Source: Bacteroidota bacterium
Lineage (GTDB): Bacteria; Bacteroidota; Bacteroidia; NS11-12g; UBA955
Assembly: GCA_024103355.1 (NCBI GenBank)
Contig: JAGFIU010000041.1
Location: 1-60,844, forward strand
DNA length: 60,844 nucleotides
Direction: 5' to 3'
Positions 27,962-36,944 of the stretch are shown here, piece by piece. Below the pieces are notes generated by a model that saw nothing but the letters and a program-made list of their open reading frames with translations, made no database searches and was not told the origin of the DNA. Position numbers and translations under genes: made by a program. The first letter of the stretch is position 1; every line of letters begins with the position of its first letter.

Positions 27962-28790
27962 TTTCTTTTAATTGTTTGCGTTCAATATTCTCGGTTAGTT
28001 TTATGCCAAGTTCAAAAAGTAAATAGATTGGGATTGTGAGTATGATTTGGCTGAAAACATCAGGAGGAGTGACTATCGCGGCAATAATAATAATAACCAA
28101 AAGCGCGTATCTTCTTATTCTCTTTAATGTACTAGAAGTGACCAGCCCGATTCTTGCTAAAAGATACATGAGCATAGGTAATTCAAACATTAAACCTGTG
28201 CCAATAACCAGAAAGGTGATTAGACTCACAATATTTTGAAATGTGGGTTGATTTTCAATTTGATTACTAATAGTAAAATTTGCAAAAAAGTTTAAACTGA
28301 TTGGTGAGAGAACATAATATCCAAAGAGGACCCCTAGAAAAAACAATAATGAGCAACTTGCCACTAATCCTTTAGAAACTTTTTTCTCAGTACTTTTTAA
28401 AGCCGGTTTAATAAATCGCCATAACTCCCAAAGGAAATAAGGAAATCCTAAGATGATTGCAGAGATAATACTAATCTTAAACGCCTCTAAAAATTGTCCT
28501 TGCATCTGAAGGTTAACCAGTTTGATATGAATGTCTTTTATACAAAACTTGTCGCTATGATAGAAGTAATGGGAGAATTTACATACCATTTTATATGTAA
28601 AGAAATCCGGTCTGGTTGGTGCTATAATAATTTGAGTAAATAGAATCTCAATATATGAGAAGCAGACTGCTACTAAAAGAATGAATACGACAAGGGATCT
28701 GATAATATGTCCTCTTAATGCATCAACGTGATCAAAAAAAGACATTTCTTTTTTATCAAAATCCTCAATTTCTCCTTGATCTAAAGGCAT
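27951..28790 (-). CDS. tatC: Sec-independent protein translocase TatC
   Basis: A 279-residue inner-membrane receptor of the twin-arginine pathway. The cytosolic N-terminus holds MSFFDHVDALRGHIIRS, the conserved (E/D)HLxELRxR motif in the form DHVDALRGH. Six membrane helices follow. PFLWELWRFIKPAL-type sequence (FLWELWRFIKPALKSTEKK) marks the second cytoplasmic loop, and GLMFELPMLMYLLARIGLV is the conserved fifth-helix region. The first periplasmic loop is extended. No tatA is in the window. Confidence 0.94.
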   Translation of the reverse strand: MPLDQGEIEDFDKKEMSFFDHVDALRGHIIRSLVVFILLVAVCFSYIEILFTQIIIAPTRPDFFTYKMVCKFSHYFYHSDKFCIKDIHIKLVNLQMQGQFLEAFKISIISAIILGFPYFLWELWRFIKPALKSTEKKVSKGLVASCSLLFFLGVLFGYYVLSPISLNFFANFTISNQIENQPTFQNIVSLITFLVIGTGLMFELPMLMYLLARIGLVTSSTLKRIRRYALLVIIIIAAIVTPPDVFSQIILTIPIYLLFELGIKLTENIERKQLKENEQ

Positions 28791-28808
28791 TATAGTTGAT
28801 TCCAGTGA

Positions 28809-29558
28809 TTACATTACCATACCGCCACACACATTGATAGTTTGTCCGGTGATGTATGCGGACAGGTCAGATGCTAGGAATAAACAAGCATTAGCGACTT
28901 CTGCAGGTGTACCACCTCTTTTCAATGGGATTGTTTGAGTCCATGCTTCTTTCACTTCTTGACTTAAAGCATCTGTCATTTCGGTTTCGATAAACCCGGG
29001 TGCTATTGCATTACATCTTACATTTCTGCTACCTATTTCTTTGGCTACAGATTTGGTAAAACCAATCATTCCGGCTTTGGATGCTGCATAGTTTGCTTGT
29101 CCTGCATTACCGGTTATTCCAACAATAGATGTTATATTGATGATAGAGCCGGCTCTGTTTTTCATAAAGGTCTTCAAACATGCCTTTGTCATATTAAATG
29201 CAGATTTTAAATTGGTGTCCATAATCTCATCCCATTGTTCCTCTGACATTCGCATGAGTAATGAATCTCTTGTAATACCTGCATTGTTTATCAAAACATC
29301 AATATTGCCAAAATCTGCAATTATATCATCTGCAAGTTTTTGCGAACCTTCAAAGTCGGCAGCATTGGATTGATAACCTTTTGCTTTTACACCGAATTTG
29401 TTTTTGAGTTCTTCTTCAAAAATTTTGGCTTTTTCAACACTTGATACAAAGGTGAATGCAACGTTAGCGCCCTGTTCGGCCATACGCTCAGCAATACCTT
29501 TTCCGATTCCTCTCGAACCGCCAGTAACCAAAACTGTTTTGTTTTGCAATAATTTCAT
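28809..29558 (-). CDS. fabG: 3-oxoacyl-[acyl-carrier-protein] reductase
   Basis: A 249-residue short-chain dehydrogenase of fatty-acid elongation. It has the NADP loop TGGSRGIGKGIAERMAEQGANV, NNAGITRDSLLMRM near 87, the catalytic Ser in INITSIVG, YAASKAG (Tyr-x3-Lys) near 154, the IAPGFIETEMTDAL loop and a C-terminal YITGQTINVCGGMVM. The frame extends 7 codons further to 29579, but a promoter box overlaps that extension, so ATG at 29558 (MKLLQNKTVLVTGG) is preferred. Confidence 0.95.
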   Translation of the reverse strand: MKLLQNKTVLVTGGSRGIGKGIAERMAEQGANVAFTFVSSVEKAKIFEEELKNKFGVKAKGYQSNAADFEGSQKLADDIIADFGNIDVLINNAGITRDSLLMRMSEEQWDEIMDTNLKSAFNMTKACLKTFMKNRAGSIINITSIVGITGNAGQANYAASKAGMIGFTKSVAKEIGSRNVRCNAIAPGFIETEMTDALSQEVKEAWTQTIPLKRGGTPAEVANACLFLASDLSAYITGQTINVCGGMVM

Positions 29559-29576
29559 AAACTCTGAATTTTCGGG

Positions 29577-29584
29577 CAAAGATA
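29577..29584 (-). promoter_or_regulatory. -7 promoter box of fabG
   Basis: Minus-strand TATCTTTG, 18 bases before the ATG at 29558. It overlaps the alternative upstream start and so rules it out. Confidence 0.6.
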
Positions 29585-29656
29585 AGTTAAGAATGGAAAG
29601 TTGAAAATCAGGTTATAGTTATTTTCATAATTCTTATCAGCGGTGGAAACAGTATG

Positions 29657-29688
29657 AAAAAAAGCCGCTACTCTTTGTAACGGCTTTT
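29657..29688 (-). terminator. Terminator after tRNA-Arg
   Basis: On the minus strand, a 12-pair stem AAAAGCCGTTAC / GTAGCGGCTTTT (one G-T pair) with a 5-base loop, followed by T residues, 7 bases after the tRNA. Confidence 0.85.
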
Positions 29689-29694
29689 GTGCTG

Positions 29695-29768
29695 CGCACC
29701 CGTAGGGATTCGAACCCCAAACCTTTTGATCCGTAGTCAAATGCTCTATCCAATTGAGCTACGGGTGC
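29695..29768 (-). tRNA. tRNA-Arg (anticodon ACG)
   Basis: Folds as a full cloverleaf on the minus strand: acceptor GCACCCG/CGGGTGC, D arm GCTC/GAGC, anticodon stem TTTGA/TCAAA with loop CTACGGA (anticodon ACG, read as ICG), 5-base variable loop, T arm TGGGG/CCCTA with TTCGAAT, and discriminator G. CCA is not encoded. It lies between lnt and fabG, same strand as both, with its own terminator. Confidence 0.97.
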
Positions 29769-29837
29769 TGATTTTGGTGGCGCGAAATTAAGTGCATTTT
29801 CTAACTTATCACAAAATCATGGCCACTATTTTTTGAT

Positions 29838-31439
29838 TTAGGCTGCTTTGCGTTTTACCATCGCTCCCAAAAACATAAATATGGCAACAAATTGACAAGC
29901 AATCCCAATTAAATCACCATTTTGGGTATAGAATGTTTTTTTTGTATTGGTTTGTATTTCTCCTTTGATTACTTCTTTTTTCCACCATGAACTTCGATTT
30001 CTTACAATACCTCTATCGTCAATGATAGCTGAAATTCCCGTATTGGCACTTCTTGCAATATACTTGCGGGTTTCAATGGCACGCAACGCCCCGTAAAATA
30101 GATGTTGTTTGTATCCCGGAGTGTTATGCCACCATCCGTCATTGGTAATAACGGTAAGAAAATTGGTGCCTTTCTGTGCAAACTCTCTTATGTAATTGCC
30201 ATAGATTGACTCATAACAAATTAAACCACAGGTTGCGATGTTGTCAGGTCCATAGAAAATAACCGGGTTCTCGCTTCTGCCTAGACTGCCACTTGTGCCA
30301 CCCATGTTGATGGAAAGTTTTTCCAGAAAACCAAGATATTTCGGATAGGGCATTTTCTCAACACCTAACACTAGCTTGGATTTGTGATAATAAACCGGAG
30401 CTTGGTTTCTATATATTAGAGCAGAAGTGTTATAAACATCATAATAACTACAACTGTCTTCGCCTCTGCGAGCAGTGAGTGTAGGCTTTTTGCATCCCGC
30501 ATCGCTTGTGTTATATTGCTTAAATGTCTCAAGTCCGGTTATGATTGCAAGATTGGGGTATCTTTTGGTTAAATCGTATAGAAGTCTTATTTTGGCTTCA
30601 TGTTCCCATTCTGAAACTTCGAAATATTCGGGAATAGCAGTTTCCGGCAGAACAACAAACCGTGTTTGGGGGGTAATACTTTCTTTAATCTGATTGAGCA
30701 TTTCAGAAGTAATATCAAAGGGGTCGCGCTCAAACTTTTCTGAATAAGGGTCTATATTAGGTTGCACAATCAGTACCTCTATGTTTTTACTGTTTTTTGG
30801 TGAACTGTATGAGAAATACATCCATACAGAAAGCAGGGCAGGGAAGAACAACAAAAAAAGCGGTTTGAATTTGCCATACTTGTTTGGATTGTTTAATACT
30901 TTAAAAATTGCAATGTTGACTATCAAAATCCAAAAACTGCCCCCCAATACTCCGGTATATTCATACCATTGAACAAAAATGGGGAACTTGGCAAATCCGT
31001 TTCCCAATGTTAGCCATGGGAAATCTAAATCCCAGTTATAGTGAAACAATTCGAATGCTATCCAATATGCTAAAAAAGAAGTGTAACCACTATTGGGAAG
31101 TTTTTTCCTTGTATAATAAACAGCGGCCAGTATCAGCGACATTAAAAAAGAGTTGGCCAAAAGCATTGCGATGGCTCCGCCCTCTGAGGCAAACCAAACC
31201 CACCATGTTGTACCTAAATTCCATGTAAACATTGACAAATAAGACCATTTCCAAAACCAAAATGTTTTTTTATCTGTGTTAATGCCTATTTCCATTAACT
31301 TCAGCAATGGAATCCAGCTTATAAACAAAACAAAGAAGAGCGAAGAAGGAACCCAAGCGGAAAAAAGCAGCAAACCTGTCAACAGACTGAGACCTAAGGG
31401 AGATTCTTTTATTTTATTTATCATGTTTTCCTTCAACAA
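29838..31439 (-). CDS. lnt: Apolipoprotein N-acyltransferase
   Basis: A 533-residue inner-membrane enzyme adding the third acyl chain to lipoproteins. About seven N-terminal membrane helices (11-220) lead to a nitrilase-type domain: catalytic Glu in VVLPETAIPEYFE near 263, Lys in YHKSKLVLGVEKMPYP near 341, Cys in CGLICYESIYGNYIRE near 400, and a C-terminal helix. The window also encodes several lipoproteins. Its start overlaps the end of rsmI (by 26 bases from the first Met, 11 from Met6). Confidence 0.94.
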   Translation of the reverse strand: MLKENMINKIKESPLGLSLLTGLLLFSAWVPSSLFFVLFISWIPLLKLMEIGINTDKKTFWFWKWSYLSMFTWNLGTTWWVWFASEGGAIAMLLANSFLMSLILAAVYYTRKKLPNSGYTSFLAYWIAFELFHYNWDLDFPWLTLGNGFAKFPIFVQWYEYTGVLGGSFWILIVNIAIFKVLNNPNKYGKFKPLFLLFFPALLSVWMYFSYSSPKNSKNIEVLIVQPNIDPYSEKFERDPFDITSEMLNQIKESITPQTRFVVLPETAIPEYFEVSEWEHEAKIRLLYDLTKRYPNLAIITGLETFKQYNTSDAGCKKPTLTARRGEDSCSYYDVYNTSALIYRNQAPVYYHKSKLVLGVEKMPYPKYLGFLEKLSINMGGTSGSLGRSENPVIFYGPDNIATCGLICYESIYGNYIREFAQKGTNFLTVITNDGWWHNTPGYKQHLFYGALRAIETRKYIARSANTGISAIIDDRGIVRNRSSWWKKEVIKGEIQTNTKKTFYTQNGDLIGIACQFVAIFMFLGAMVKRKAA

Positions 31440-32103
31440 TAATTACAAATTCTCCTTTTGGAGTGTTTTTTTCAAAATGTTCTTTGACTTCTGTGATAGT
31501 GCCACGTATTGTTTGATGGTATATCTTGCTCAACTCTCTGCTCACCGATACTAATCTGTCTTGTCCAAAATAGCCGGCAAATTCATCCAAAGTTTTTACA
31601 ATCCTATATGGACTCTCATAAAAGATGAGTGTTCTGTTTTCATTTCCAAGAAACTCTAATCGGGTTTTTCGTCCTTTTTTCTGTGGTAAAAAACCTTCAA
31701 AACAAAATTTGTCGCATGGTAATCCGGATTCTACCAATGCAGGAACAAAAGCGGTTGCTCCGGGAAGTGCTTCAACCGTCAGTCTTTTTTCTATGCAAGC
31801 TCTTGCAGCTAAAAAGCCCGGGTCAGAGATAGCAGGAGTACCGGCATCGCTGACAAGCCCGATTGTTTTGCTGTCTTCGACCAAACGAACAATTTCTTCA
31901 ATTTTTTCATGTTCATTGTGTATGTGAAATGAACGTAATGGAACATTAATTTCGTAATGTTTGAACAAAATCCCGGATGTTCTGGTGTCTTCTGCATAAA
32001 CATAATCACATGATTTGAGAACTTCTACGGCTCTGAAAGTCATGTCTTTCAGGTTTCCTATAGGTGTTGGCACCAAAAACAATTTTCCACAGGATGCTTG
32101 CAT
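31414..32103 (-). CDS. rsmI: 16S rRNA (cytidine1402-2'-O)-methyltransferase
   Basis: A 229-residue tetrapyrrole-methylase-fold enzyme methylating C1402 in the ribosomal decoding centre. It has KLFLVPTPIGNLKDMTFRAVEVLKSCDYVYAEDTR (8-42), GLVSDAGTPAISDPGFLAARAC near 85 (SAM loop) and GATAFVPALVESGLPCDKFCFEGFLPQKKGRK. It lacks the extra C-terminal helix-turn-helix of E. coli RsmI (286 residues); short forms are usual in this phylum. Confidence 0.95.
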   Translation of the reverse strand: MQASCGKLFLVPTPIGNLKDMTFRAVEVLKSCDYVYAEDTRTSGILFKHYEINVPLRSFHIHNEHEKIEEIVRLVEDSKTIGLVSDAGTPAISDPGFLAARACIEKRLTVEALPGATAFVPALVESGLPCDKFCFEGFLPQKKGRKTRLEFLGNENRTLIFYESPYRIVKTLDEFAGYFGQDRLVSVSRELSKIYHQTIRGTITEVKEHFEKNTPKGEFVIIVEGKHDK

Positions 32104-32120
32104 GTGACAAAAGTAGGAGA

Positions 32121-32744
32121 TTAGGATTTCTTATGATACTTTAATGCCTCCTGAATTTCACTATAAGTTGCATCTATGCATTTCACCGAGTCAAAGCCAT
32201 TAGACTTCAAAAAAGAGCTTGCTGCAACGCTTGAATATCCGTCAATGCCAATAATATAATAGGATTTAGTTCGGTCTAGTTCAGCTATTTTATCAGAAAT
32301 ATCTTCTAAAGGTATATGGATTGAGTTTTCAATAAAATCTAATTTTCTTTCATCAAACTCTCTTGTGTCAATCAGAATCTCGTGTTCGTTTAAAAAATAA
32401 ATATCTGTTGCTAATTCATCGGCTTGAATCATTATCATCATATCAATTTTCTTTGATGATTGCTGCCAATTTTCAAAACCGCCTTCTAACCAACCTATAA
32501 TGTTTATAAAACCTTGTTTGGCAAGAAGTGTAGCACATTCATTTTCGATTTTGTCAGAACAAACCAAAATAATTTTTCTGTCCTTTTCAACAATAAGGTT
32601 CAGGATGTCTTTGAATGCACCATCAATCCCAATGTTTATTGAATTTGGAATAAATCCGTTTTCAAAAATATTTTTATTTCTTAAATCCAAAATCAGAGCA
32701 TTTGGCAACTCTTTTTGAAATTCTATGATTGATAAAGGTTTCAT
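32121..32744 (-). CDS. Tandem rhodanese-domain protein, second domain inactive
   Basis: A 207-residue cytoplasmic protein of two rhodanese folds. The first (1-95) has ALILDLRNKNIF and the active-site strand IILVCSDKIE with Cys62, as in sulfurtransferases. The second (105-205) has ILIDTREFDERKLDFIENSIHIPLEDI but at the loop reads YYIIGIDGYSS, with no Cys, so it is structural only. It sits between tsaB (no gap) and rsmI (17 bases), both rRNA/tRNA modification genes, so a role in RNA thiolation is conceivable but unproven. Confidence 0.82.
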   Translation of the reverse strand: MKPLSIIEFQKELPNALILDLRNKNIFENGFIPNSINIGIDGAFKDILNLIVEKDRKIILVCSDKIENECATLLAKQGFINIIGWLEGGFENWQQSSKKIDMMIMIQADELATDIYFLNEHEILIDTREFDERKLDFIENSIHIPLEDISDKIAELDRTKSYYIIGIDGYSSVAASSFLKSNGFDSVKCIDATYSEIQEALKYHKKS

Positions 32745-33431
32745 TTAGCTGTTGTGTTGAATGGGTTTTGCGTTGGTATAAAAGGGTTTAAGATAAGCAG
32801 GTTCAAAATTAATCAGATTGTCAAATTTCTTTTGTTCAAATCTGTCAAAAGCAATGTGAACCATACTTTGAGCGTCAGGATAACAGTTTTCTATGATTTC
32901 AGTGTTTACTCCTATTTCTTTAAGGAAATGAAAAGTTTTGTTTGCTCCCGAACCGGCAAGTACAACGTTCTTATGATTCCACAAATCGGGTGTCTGAAAT
33001 GACAATATATGAGGTTGGTCTTCACTTATTCGCTTTGCGTTGGAATCAAAAACGGCAGTATAAACTTCCATTCTCCGTGCATCTAAAAGCGGAATTAGAA
33101 AATCTGCATTGTGTGCATTGTTTTTCATTTTGAATGCCAAAATCTCTAAAGTGTCAATGGCAATTAAAGGAATAGTCAAAGCCATACAAATACTTTTTGC
33201 GGCAGCACTTCCAATTCGCAGCCCTGTATATGAGCCGGGGCCCGAGGAAAGTGCTATTGCTTTAAGTTCAGTTCTGGAAATATTGTTTTCAGTCAAAATC
33301 TTATCTATCATAGGAAGCAATACCTTTGAATGAGCATTTGCTTCTTTATTTTCAAGATAGAAAACGGAGTATATGTTGTCTGCCAAGGCAACACTGCATA
33401 TTTCACCGCTTGTTTCGATACACAAAATCAT
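32745..33431 (-). CDS. tsaB: tRNA threonylcarbamoyladenosine biosynthesis protein TsaB
   Basis: A 228-residue ASKHA-fold scaffold that pairs with TsaD for t6A formation at position 37 of ANN-decoding tRNAs. ILCIETSGEICSVAL (2-16), the HSKVLLPMIDKIL helix, IALSSGPGSYTGLRIGSAAAKSICMALTIPLIAIDTLE (61-98) and LLDARRMEVYTAVFD near 116 are diagnostic. It starts 9 bases after the DUF4175 gene ends and its stop touches the next start codon. Confidence 0.95.
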   Translation of the reverse strand: MILCIETSGEICSVALADNIYSVFYLENKEANAHSKVLLPMIDKILTENNISRTELKAIALSSGPGSYTGLRIGSAAAKSICMALTIPLIAIDTLEILAFKMKNNAHNADFLIPLLDARRMEVYTAVFDSNAKRISEDQPHILSFQTPDLWNHKNVVLAGSGANKTFHFLKEIGVNTEIIENCYPDAQSMVHIAFDRFEQKKFDNLINFEPAYLKPFYTNAKPIQHNS

Positions 33432-33440
33432 TTTGCTTTT

Positions 33441-36400
33441 TCAGGATTGTAAATTTTGGAAATAATCTTTCACCTTATCCTTGTAATATGGACTAAACTC
33501 CGGTGGGAGTGTTTTATAAAACTCAAGTTCTTTGGCTTTTTCTTTGAGGTATTTTTCTATTGAAGGTGGTATTTTTCTCTCTTTCTCGGTAGCAGTTTCA
33601 CCTTTTCGTTTCTCGTCTTCACCTTGTTCTCGCTCAGCTTTTTCATGCTCAAACAAGCGATGAGCAATTTCTTCTTGTCTTTGAATAGTCCGGGTGTCAA
33701 GCTGCTTGTTGTAAAGTTGTTTTTCAGTTTCTTCCATCATCTTTCGTGTTTTTTCAATTTCTTTCATCAGCTCTGTATTCCCTTGACCTTGTTCTCCCAT
33801 TTCTTTTTCAATTCTTTCTAATTCTCTTCTCAATGCTTCTTGTTGTGCAGCAGTTCTTGCAAATTCTTCACTTGAAGGATTTTTTCCGTTCATTTTCTGC
33901 TGTTGCATATCCTTCATCATTTGATTGAGTCTGTCTTGCAATTGTTTCATCCCTTGCATTCCCGGTTTGGGTTTTCCTTTACCCATCTGATTTTTTTGAC
34001 CGGGGTTGTCACAACTTTGTTTTGGCTCACCATCCTTAGGCTCTCCGTCTTTTTTCTTTTCTTCATTCATTTGCTGCTGCATTTGCTGAAGAATTTCTGT
34101 TAGAAATACTGCAAGGTTATTGGTGTGGGTCATTGCATATTGCTGTTTCACCACTGCGGAACCGGTATATCTTTCCGATAAATCTGAAACAGCCCCTTCC
34201 ATATTGTTTGTCAACGACCCCAACTCCTTTGTTACATAAGATGAAATCATGGGCTGTCTTTTTGCAAGATTGTTTAGACTGTCTTCTATCATCAAAGCTG
34301 ATTGACGTAATTCTTTTTGTTTTTTGGAGAGCTCAATATAGCGAGGATTATACTCTCTGATATTGTTAAACTCCTTCATAATTTCTTCTTGCTTATTAGA
34401 TAGCAGCACCAAATTCTTCAATAGTTGACGCAAGGTATTGTAGTCTTCTTCATTTTGTTGTTGCTGGTTTTCTTGCATTTGTTGCTCCATTTTTTGAGCA
34501 AGTTCTTTCATCTTTTTGGCAGCATCTTGTTGGTTTTTGGTAGCACTGTTTTTTTTGTTCTTTGAAATATTCTCTTCCGCTTGATTCATATCTGATTGAA
34601 TGTCCTGACTTGATTCCTCTGTGTCATCAAGTTTCATCGGTTCTTCCAGATTGTTGTTTTTTTGTTTTATTTCTTCCAAATCTTTTTGCACTGACTCAAA
34701 TTCTTTGTTCAACTCTTCTTGTTGTTTTTGCAATTCAGGGTTTTGGGATTTGTCGGAGTTTTCTGTTTTTTTCTTTAACTCTTCTTGTTTTTCAGAAAGC
34801 TTTTCAAGTTTATCGGTTGTTTCATTGATTTTTTTCTCAAGTTCGTATTGTTTAAACTGTTCCAAGGTTTTGTCTAACATGTTTTCCAAATCCTTGTTGT
34901 TTTTGTTGATTTCATTCAGTTTTTCCTGAATCTTGTCTTTGTTTTGCTGCATCAACATTTCCTCTAACTTTTTAAACAACTCTTTTGTTTTATCATCAAA
35001 CAACTCATCAAACATTTTTTGAATTTGTTCCTGCTTTTTCCTTAACTCTTCATTCTTGTTTTTGAATTGGTCTTCGTATTCGTTGCGTTGTTGGAAATCC
35101 TTCTTCATTTTTTCAATCTCTTCCTGCAATTTCTTTTGTTCTTCCAGTAATTTCTCAATTTTTTGTTTGTCTTCCCATGTAAGGTTGCTTTTTTGTTTTA
35201 ATTCATTGTTTAAAGCTTTGATTTTCTCTTGTAATTCAGCCGCTTTTTGCAATGAATTCTGCATGTTTGCCTGAAGTGCTTTTCCGGTTTCACTTACTCT
35301 GTTCTCAAGTTCTTTGTCTGATTCCCTTTTGAGTGTTTGAGTAGATGTTTTAGTAGATTTAGGTCCGAGTACTTTGTCATTGTCCCAGACTTGGAAATAA
35401 TATTCCAATTCTTGATTTTGTTCTATTCCCAAATCTTTCAGATTAACAGGAAGGAAAAAGTTTTGTTTAAAAGTACCTGAAACCGGCAATTCAATTTTTT
35501 TGTAGTTTTCTTCTTTACCAACGGTTTTATAGAAGAAAGTAAGTCGGCTGATTCCGTTGTCATCACTCGCTTCACCAAATAAATAATTGGTATATATCAT
35601 ATTGCTGTCTTTTTGCTGTTCAGAAAAAATGCTTGGGTATTCATCCGCTATGATATTGATATGAAAGCCAATGCTGTCAACGCCTTTTGTTTCTGAATTA
35701 AGAATACTAACTTGATAAGCAGTATTGTGCAAAAATCTTTGATTAAGAACGAAATTATTGTCTTTGTCTCTTTGCGCGATTTTTTGGACTGTATCAAAAT
35801 ATAACTTTAGCTTGTCAGCATCTTTTGTTTTAAATGTCCAAATGACCTGAGTTCCTGCGGGTATAGTAAGGTCACCTACATTATCTAATGTTTCATTCTT
35901 CTTTTGTAGATAAGCAGGGTAGTGCAGTGCAACATTAAAATTAAGTATAATCGGTTTGGGAATAACAGTCAGTGTATATTCTCCTGAACTGTATTTGCCG
36001 GTGGTGAAGTGGAAACTGCGGGTTGATTGAATATTCCTAAATGTAAATGAGAACTTGCCTTTTGATACAGATTCCATTTTCATTGTATTTCCGGCAGAAA
36101 TGATAAACATCTCTGATGGTATTTGGTCTCCCGGGGTTTGCAGTTCTACTGTATAATCTTGATTTCTGTATATTTTGGGGTTATTTTCATTTATCAAAAA
36201 TTTGAAAGGGGCAGGAATGGCATAATGTGTTTTGAAATGAATAATTCTTTCCCCGCTCTCTAGAAAAACACCCGAGTTAAAAATAATTGCAATCAAAAAT
36301 AAACTCACGGGAATCAAGCTGTATTTGGCTACTTTTTTCACACCTTCCCATGTAATGGCATTAAGAAAAGGTATTCCTGATATTTCCTTTGTTTTTTGTT

Positions 36401-36794
36401 CAATCGCAGCGAGCAATAATTCATTATTTGAACCCGATTCAGACATGGTTTCCAATTGCAGTGCATTCAGTAATTTGTCTTGTACTTCGGGAAAATGGTT
36501 ACCAATAATCAGAGACGCTTTTTCATAACTCAGAGTTCCTTTGCTCAATTTGAAAAGTTGCAAAAGAGGTATAACAATATTTTTAGTGACAACCCATAGC
36601 GTTACAGCAAGGATAGAAAAGAACAGAACTGCCCTTACACCGGTCCCAAACCTACCATAATATTCAAGGAGTGCAGCAATCAGATATGTGCTTAGGAAAA
36701 TACCCACAACAGCTACAACACCGCGCAGTAGTTGCATACGATGGTATTTGCTGATAAAAGAATCTAATTTATTTCTTAGAATAGAGTGGTACAT
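33441..36794 (-). CDS. DUF4175 family large membrane-anchored coiled-coil protein
   Basis: A 1117-residue Bacteroidota protein. Membrane helices lie near 22-45, 53-72 and 155-173. Next is a beta-rich region (about 180-480) with ALHYPAYLQKKNETLDNVGDLTIPAGTQV, typical of DUF4175. A very long Lys/Glu/Gln coiled coil follows (about 510-860). After that comes a Met/Gln/Lys-rich low-complexity stretch (about 930-1010) and a final helical tail. No catalytic motif is seen. The large extracytoplasmic coiled coil suggests an envelope scaffold; function is unknown. It heads the operon DUF4175-tsaB-rhodanese-rsmI-lnt. Confidence 0.85.
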   Translation of the reverse strand: MYHSILRNKLDSFISKYHRMQLLRGVVAVVGIFLSTYLIAALLEYYGRFGTGVRAVLFFSILAVTLWVVTKNIVIPLLQLFKLSKGTLSYEKASLIIGNHFPEVQDKLLNALQLETMSESGSNNELLLAAIEQKTKEISGIPFLNAITWEGVKKVAKYSLIPVSLFLIAIIFNSGVFLESGERIIHFKTHYAIPAPFKFLINENNPKIYRNQDYTVELQTPGDQIPSEMFIISAGNTMKMESVSKGKFSFTFRNIQSTRSFHFTTGKYSSGEYTLTVIPKPIILNFNVALHYPAYLQKKNETLDNVGDLTIPAGTQVIWTFKTKDADKLKLYFDTVQKIAQRDKDNNFVLNQRFLHNTAYQVSILNSETKGVDSIGFHINIIADEYPSIFSEQQKDSNMIYTNYLFGEASDDNGISRLTFFYKTVGKEENYKKIELPVSGTFKQNFFLPVNLKDLGIEQNQELEYYFQVWDNDKVLGPKSTKTSTQTLKRESDKELENRVSETGKALQANMQNSLQKAAELQEKIKALNNELKQKSNLTWEDKQKIEKLLEEQKKLQEEIEKMKKDFQQRNEYEDQFKNKNEELRKKQEQIQKMFDELFDDKTKELFKKLEEMLMQQNKDKIQEKLNEINKNNKDLENMLDKTLEQFKQYELEKKINETTDKLEKLSEKQEELKKKTENSDKSQNPELQKQQEELNKEFESVQKDLEEIKQKNNNLEEPMKLDDTEESSQDIQSDMNQAEENISKNKKNSATKNQQDAAKKMKELAQKMEQQMQENQQQQNEEDYNTLRQLLKNLVLLSNKQEEIMKEFNNIREYNPRYIELSKKQKELRQSALMIEDSLNNLAKRQPMISSYVTKELGSLTNNMEGAVSDLSERYTGSAVVKQQYAMTHTNNLAVFLTEILQQMQQQMNEEKKKDGEPKDGEPKQSCDNPGQKNQMGKGKPKPGMQGMKQLQDRLNQMMKDMQQQKMNGKNPSSEEFARTAAQQEALRRELERIEKEMGEQGQGNTELMKEIEKTRKMMEETEKQLYNKQLDTRTIQRQEEIAHRLFEHEKAEREQGEDEKRKGETATEKERKIPPSIEKYLKEKAKELEFYKTLPPEFSPYYKDKVKDYFQNLQS

Positions 36795-36810
36795 TCCATT
36801 TTAGGGCTAA

Positions 36811-36818
36811 CAAAGATA
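36811..36818 (-). promoter_or_regulatory. -7 promoter box of the DUF4175-tsaB-rsmI-lnt operon
   Basis: Minus-strand TATCTTTG, 16 bases before the ATG at 36794. All following genes are within 17 bases of each other or overlap. Confidence 0.6.
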
Positions 36819-36944
36819 AGAAATTTGGAGACAAGATTTTTTGTTGGTTAATATGAAATCAGTTTTGCAAAATAGAACGAAGATTGGCTCCTATCTTTGT
36901 TTTGCAAGTTTTTATTTAGGAGAACAATAGGAGAGGCTTCAGCA

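Noticed and set aside
29555-29740. Open frame of 61 codons on the minus strand
   Set aside because: It runs through tRNA-Arg and its terminator and into the fabG promoter; a chance frame.
33600-35300. Several plus-strand open frames opposite the DUF4175 coiled coil
   Set aside because: They are Phe/Leu/Ser-rich mirror frames of Lys/Glu/Gln codons, not genes.
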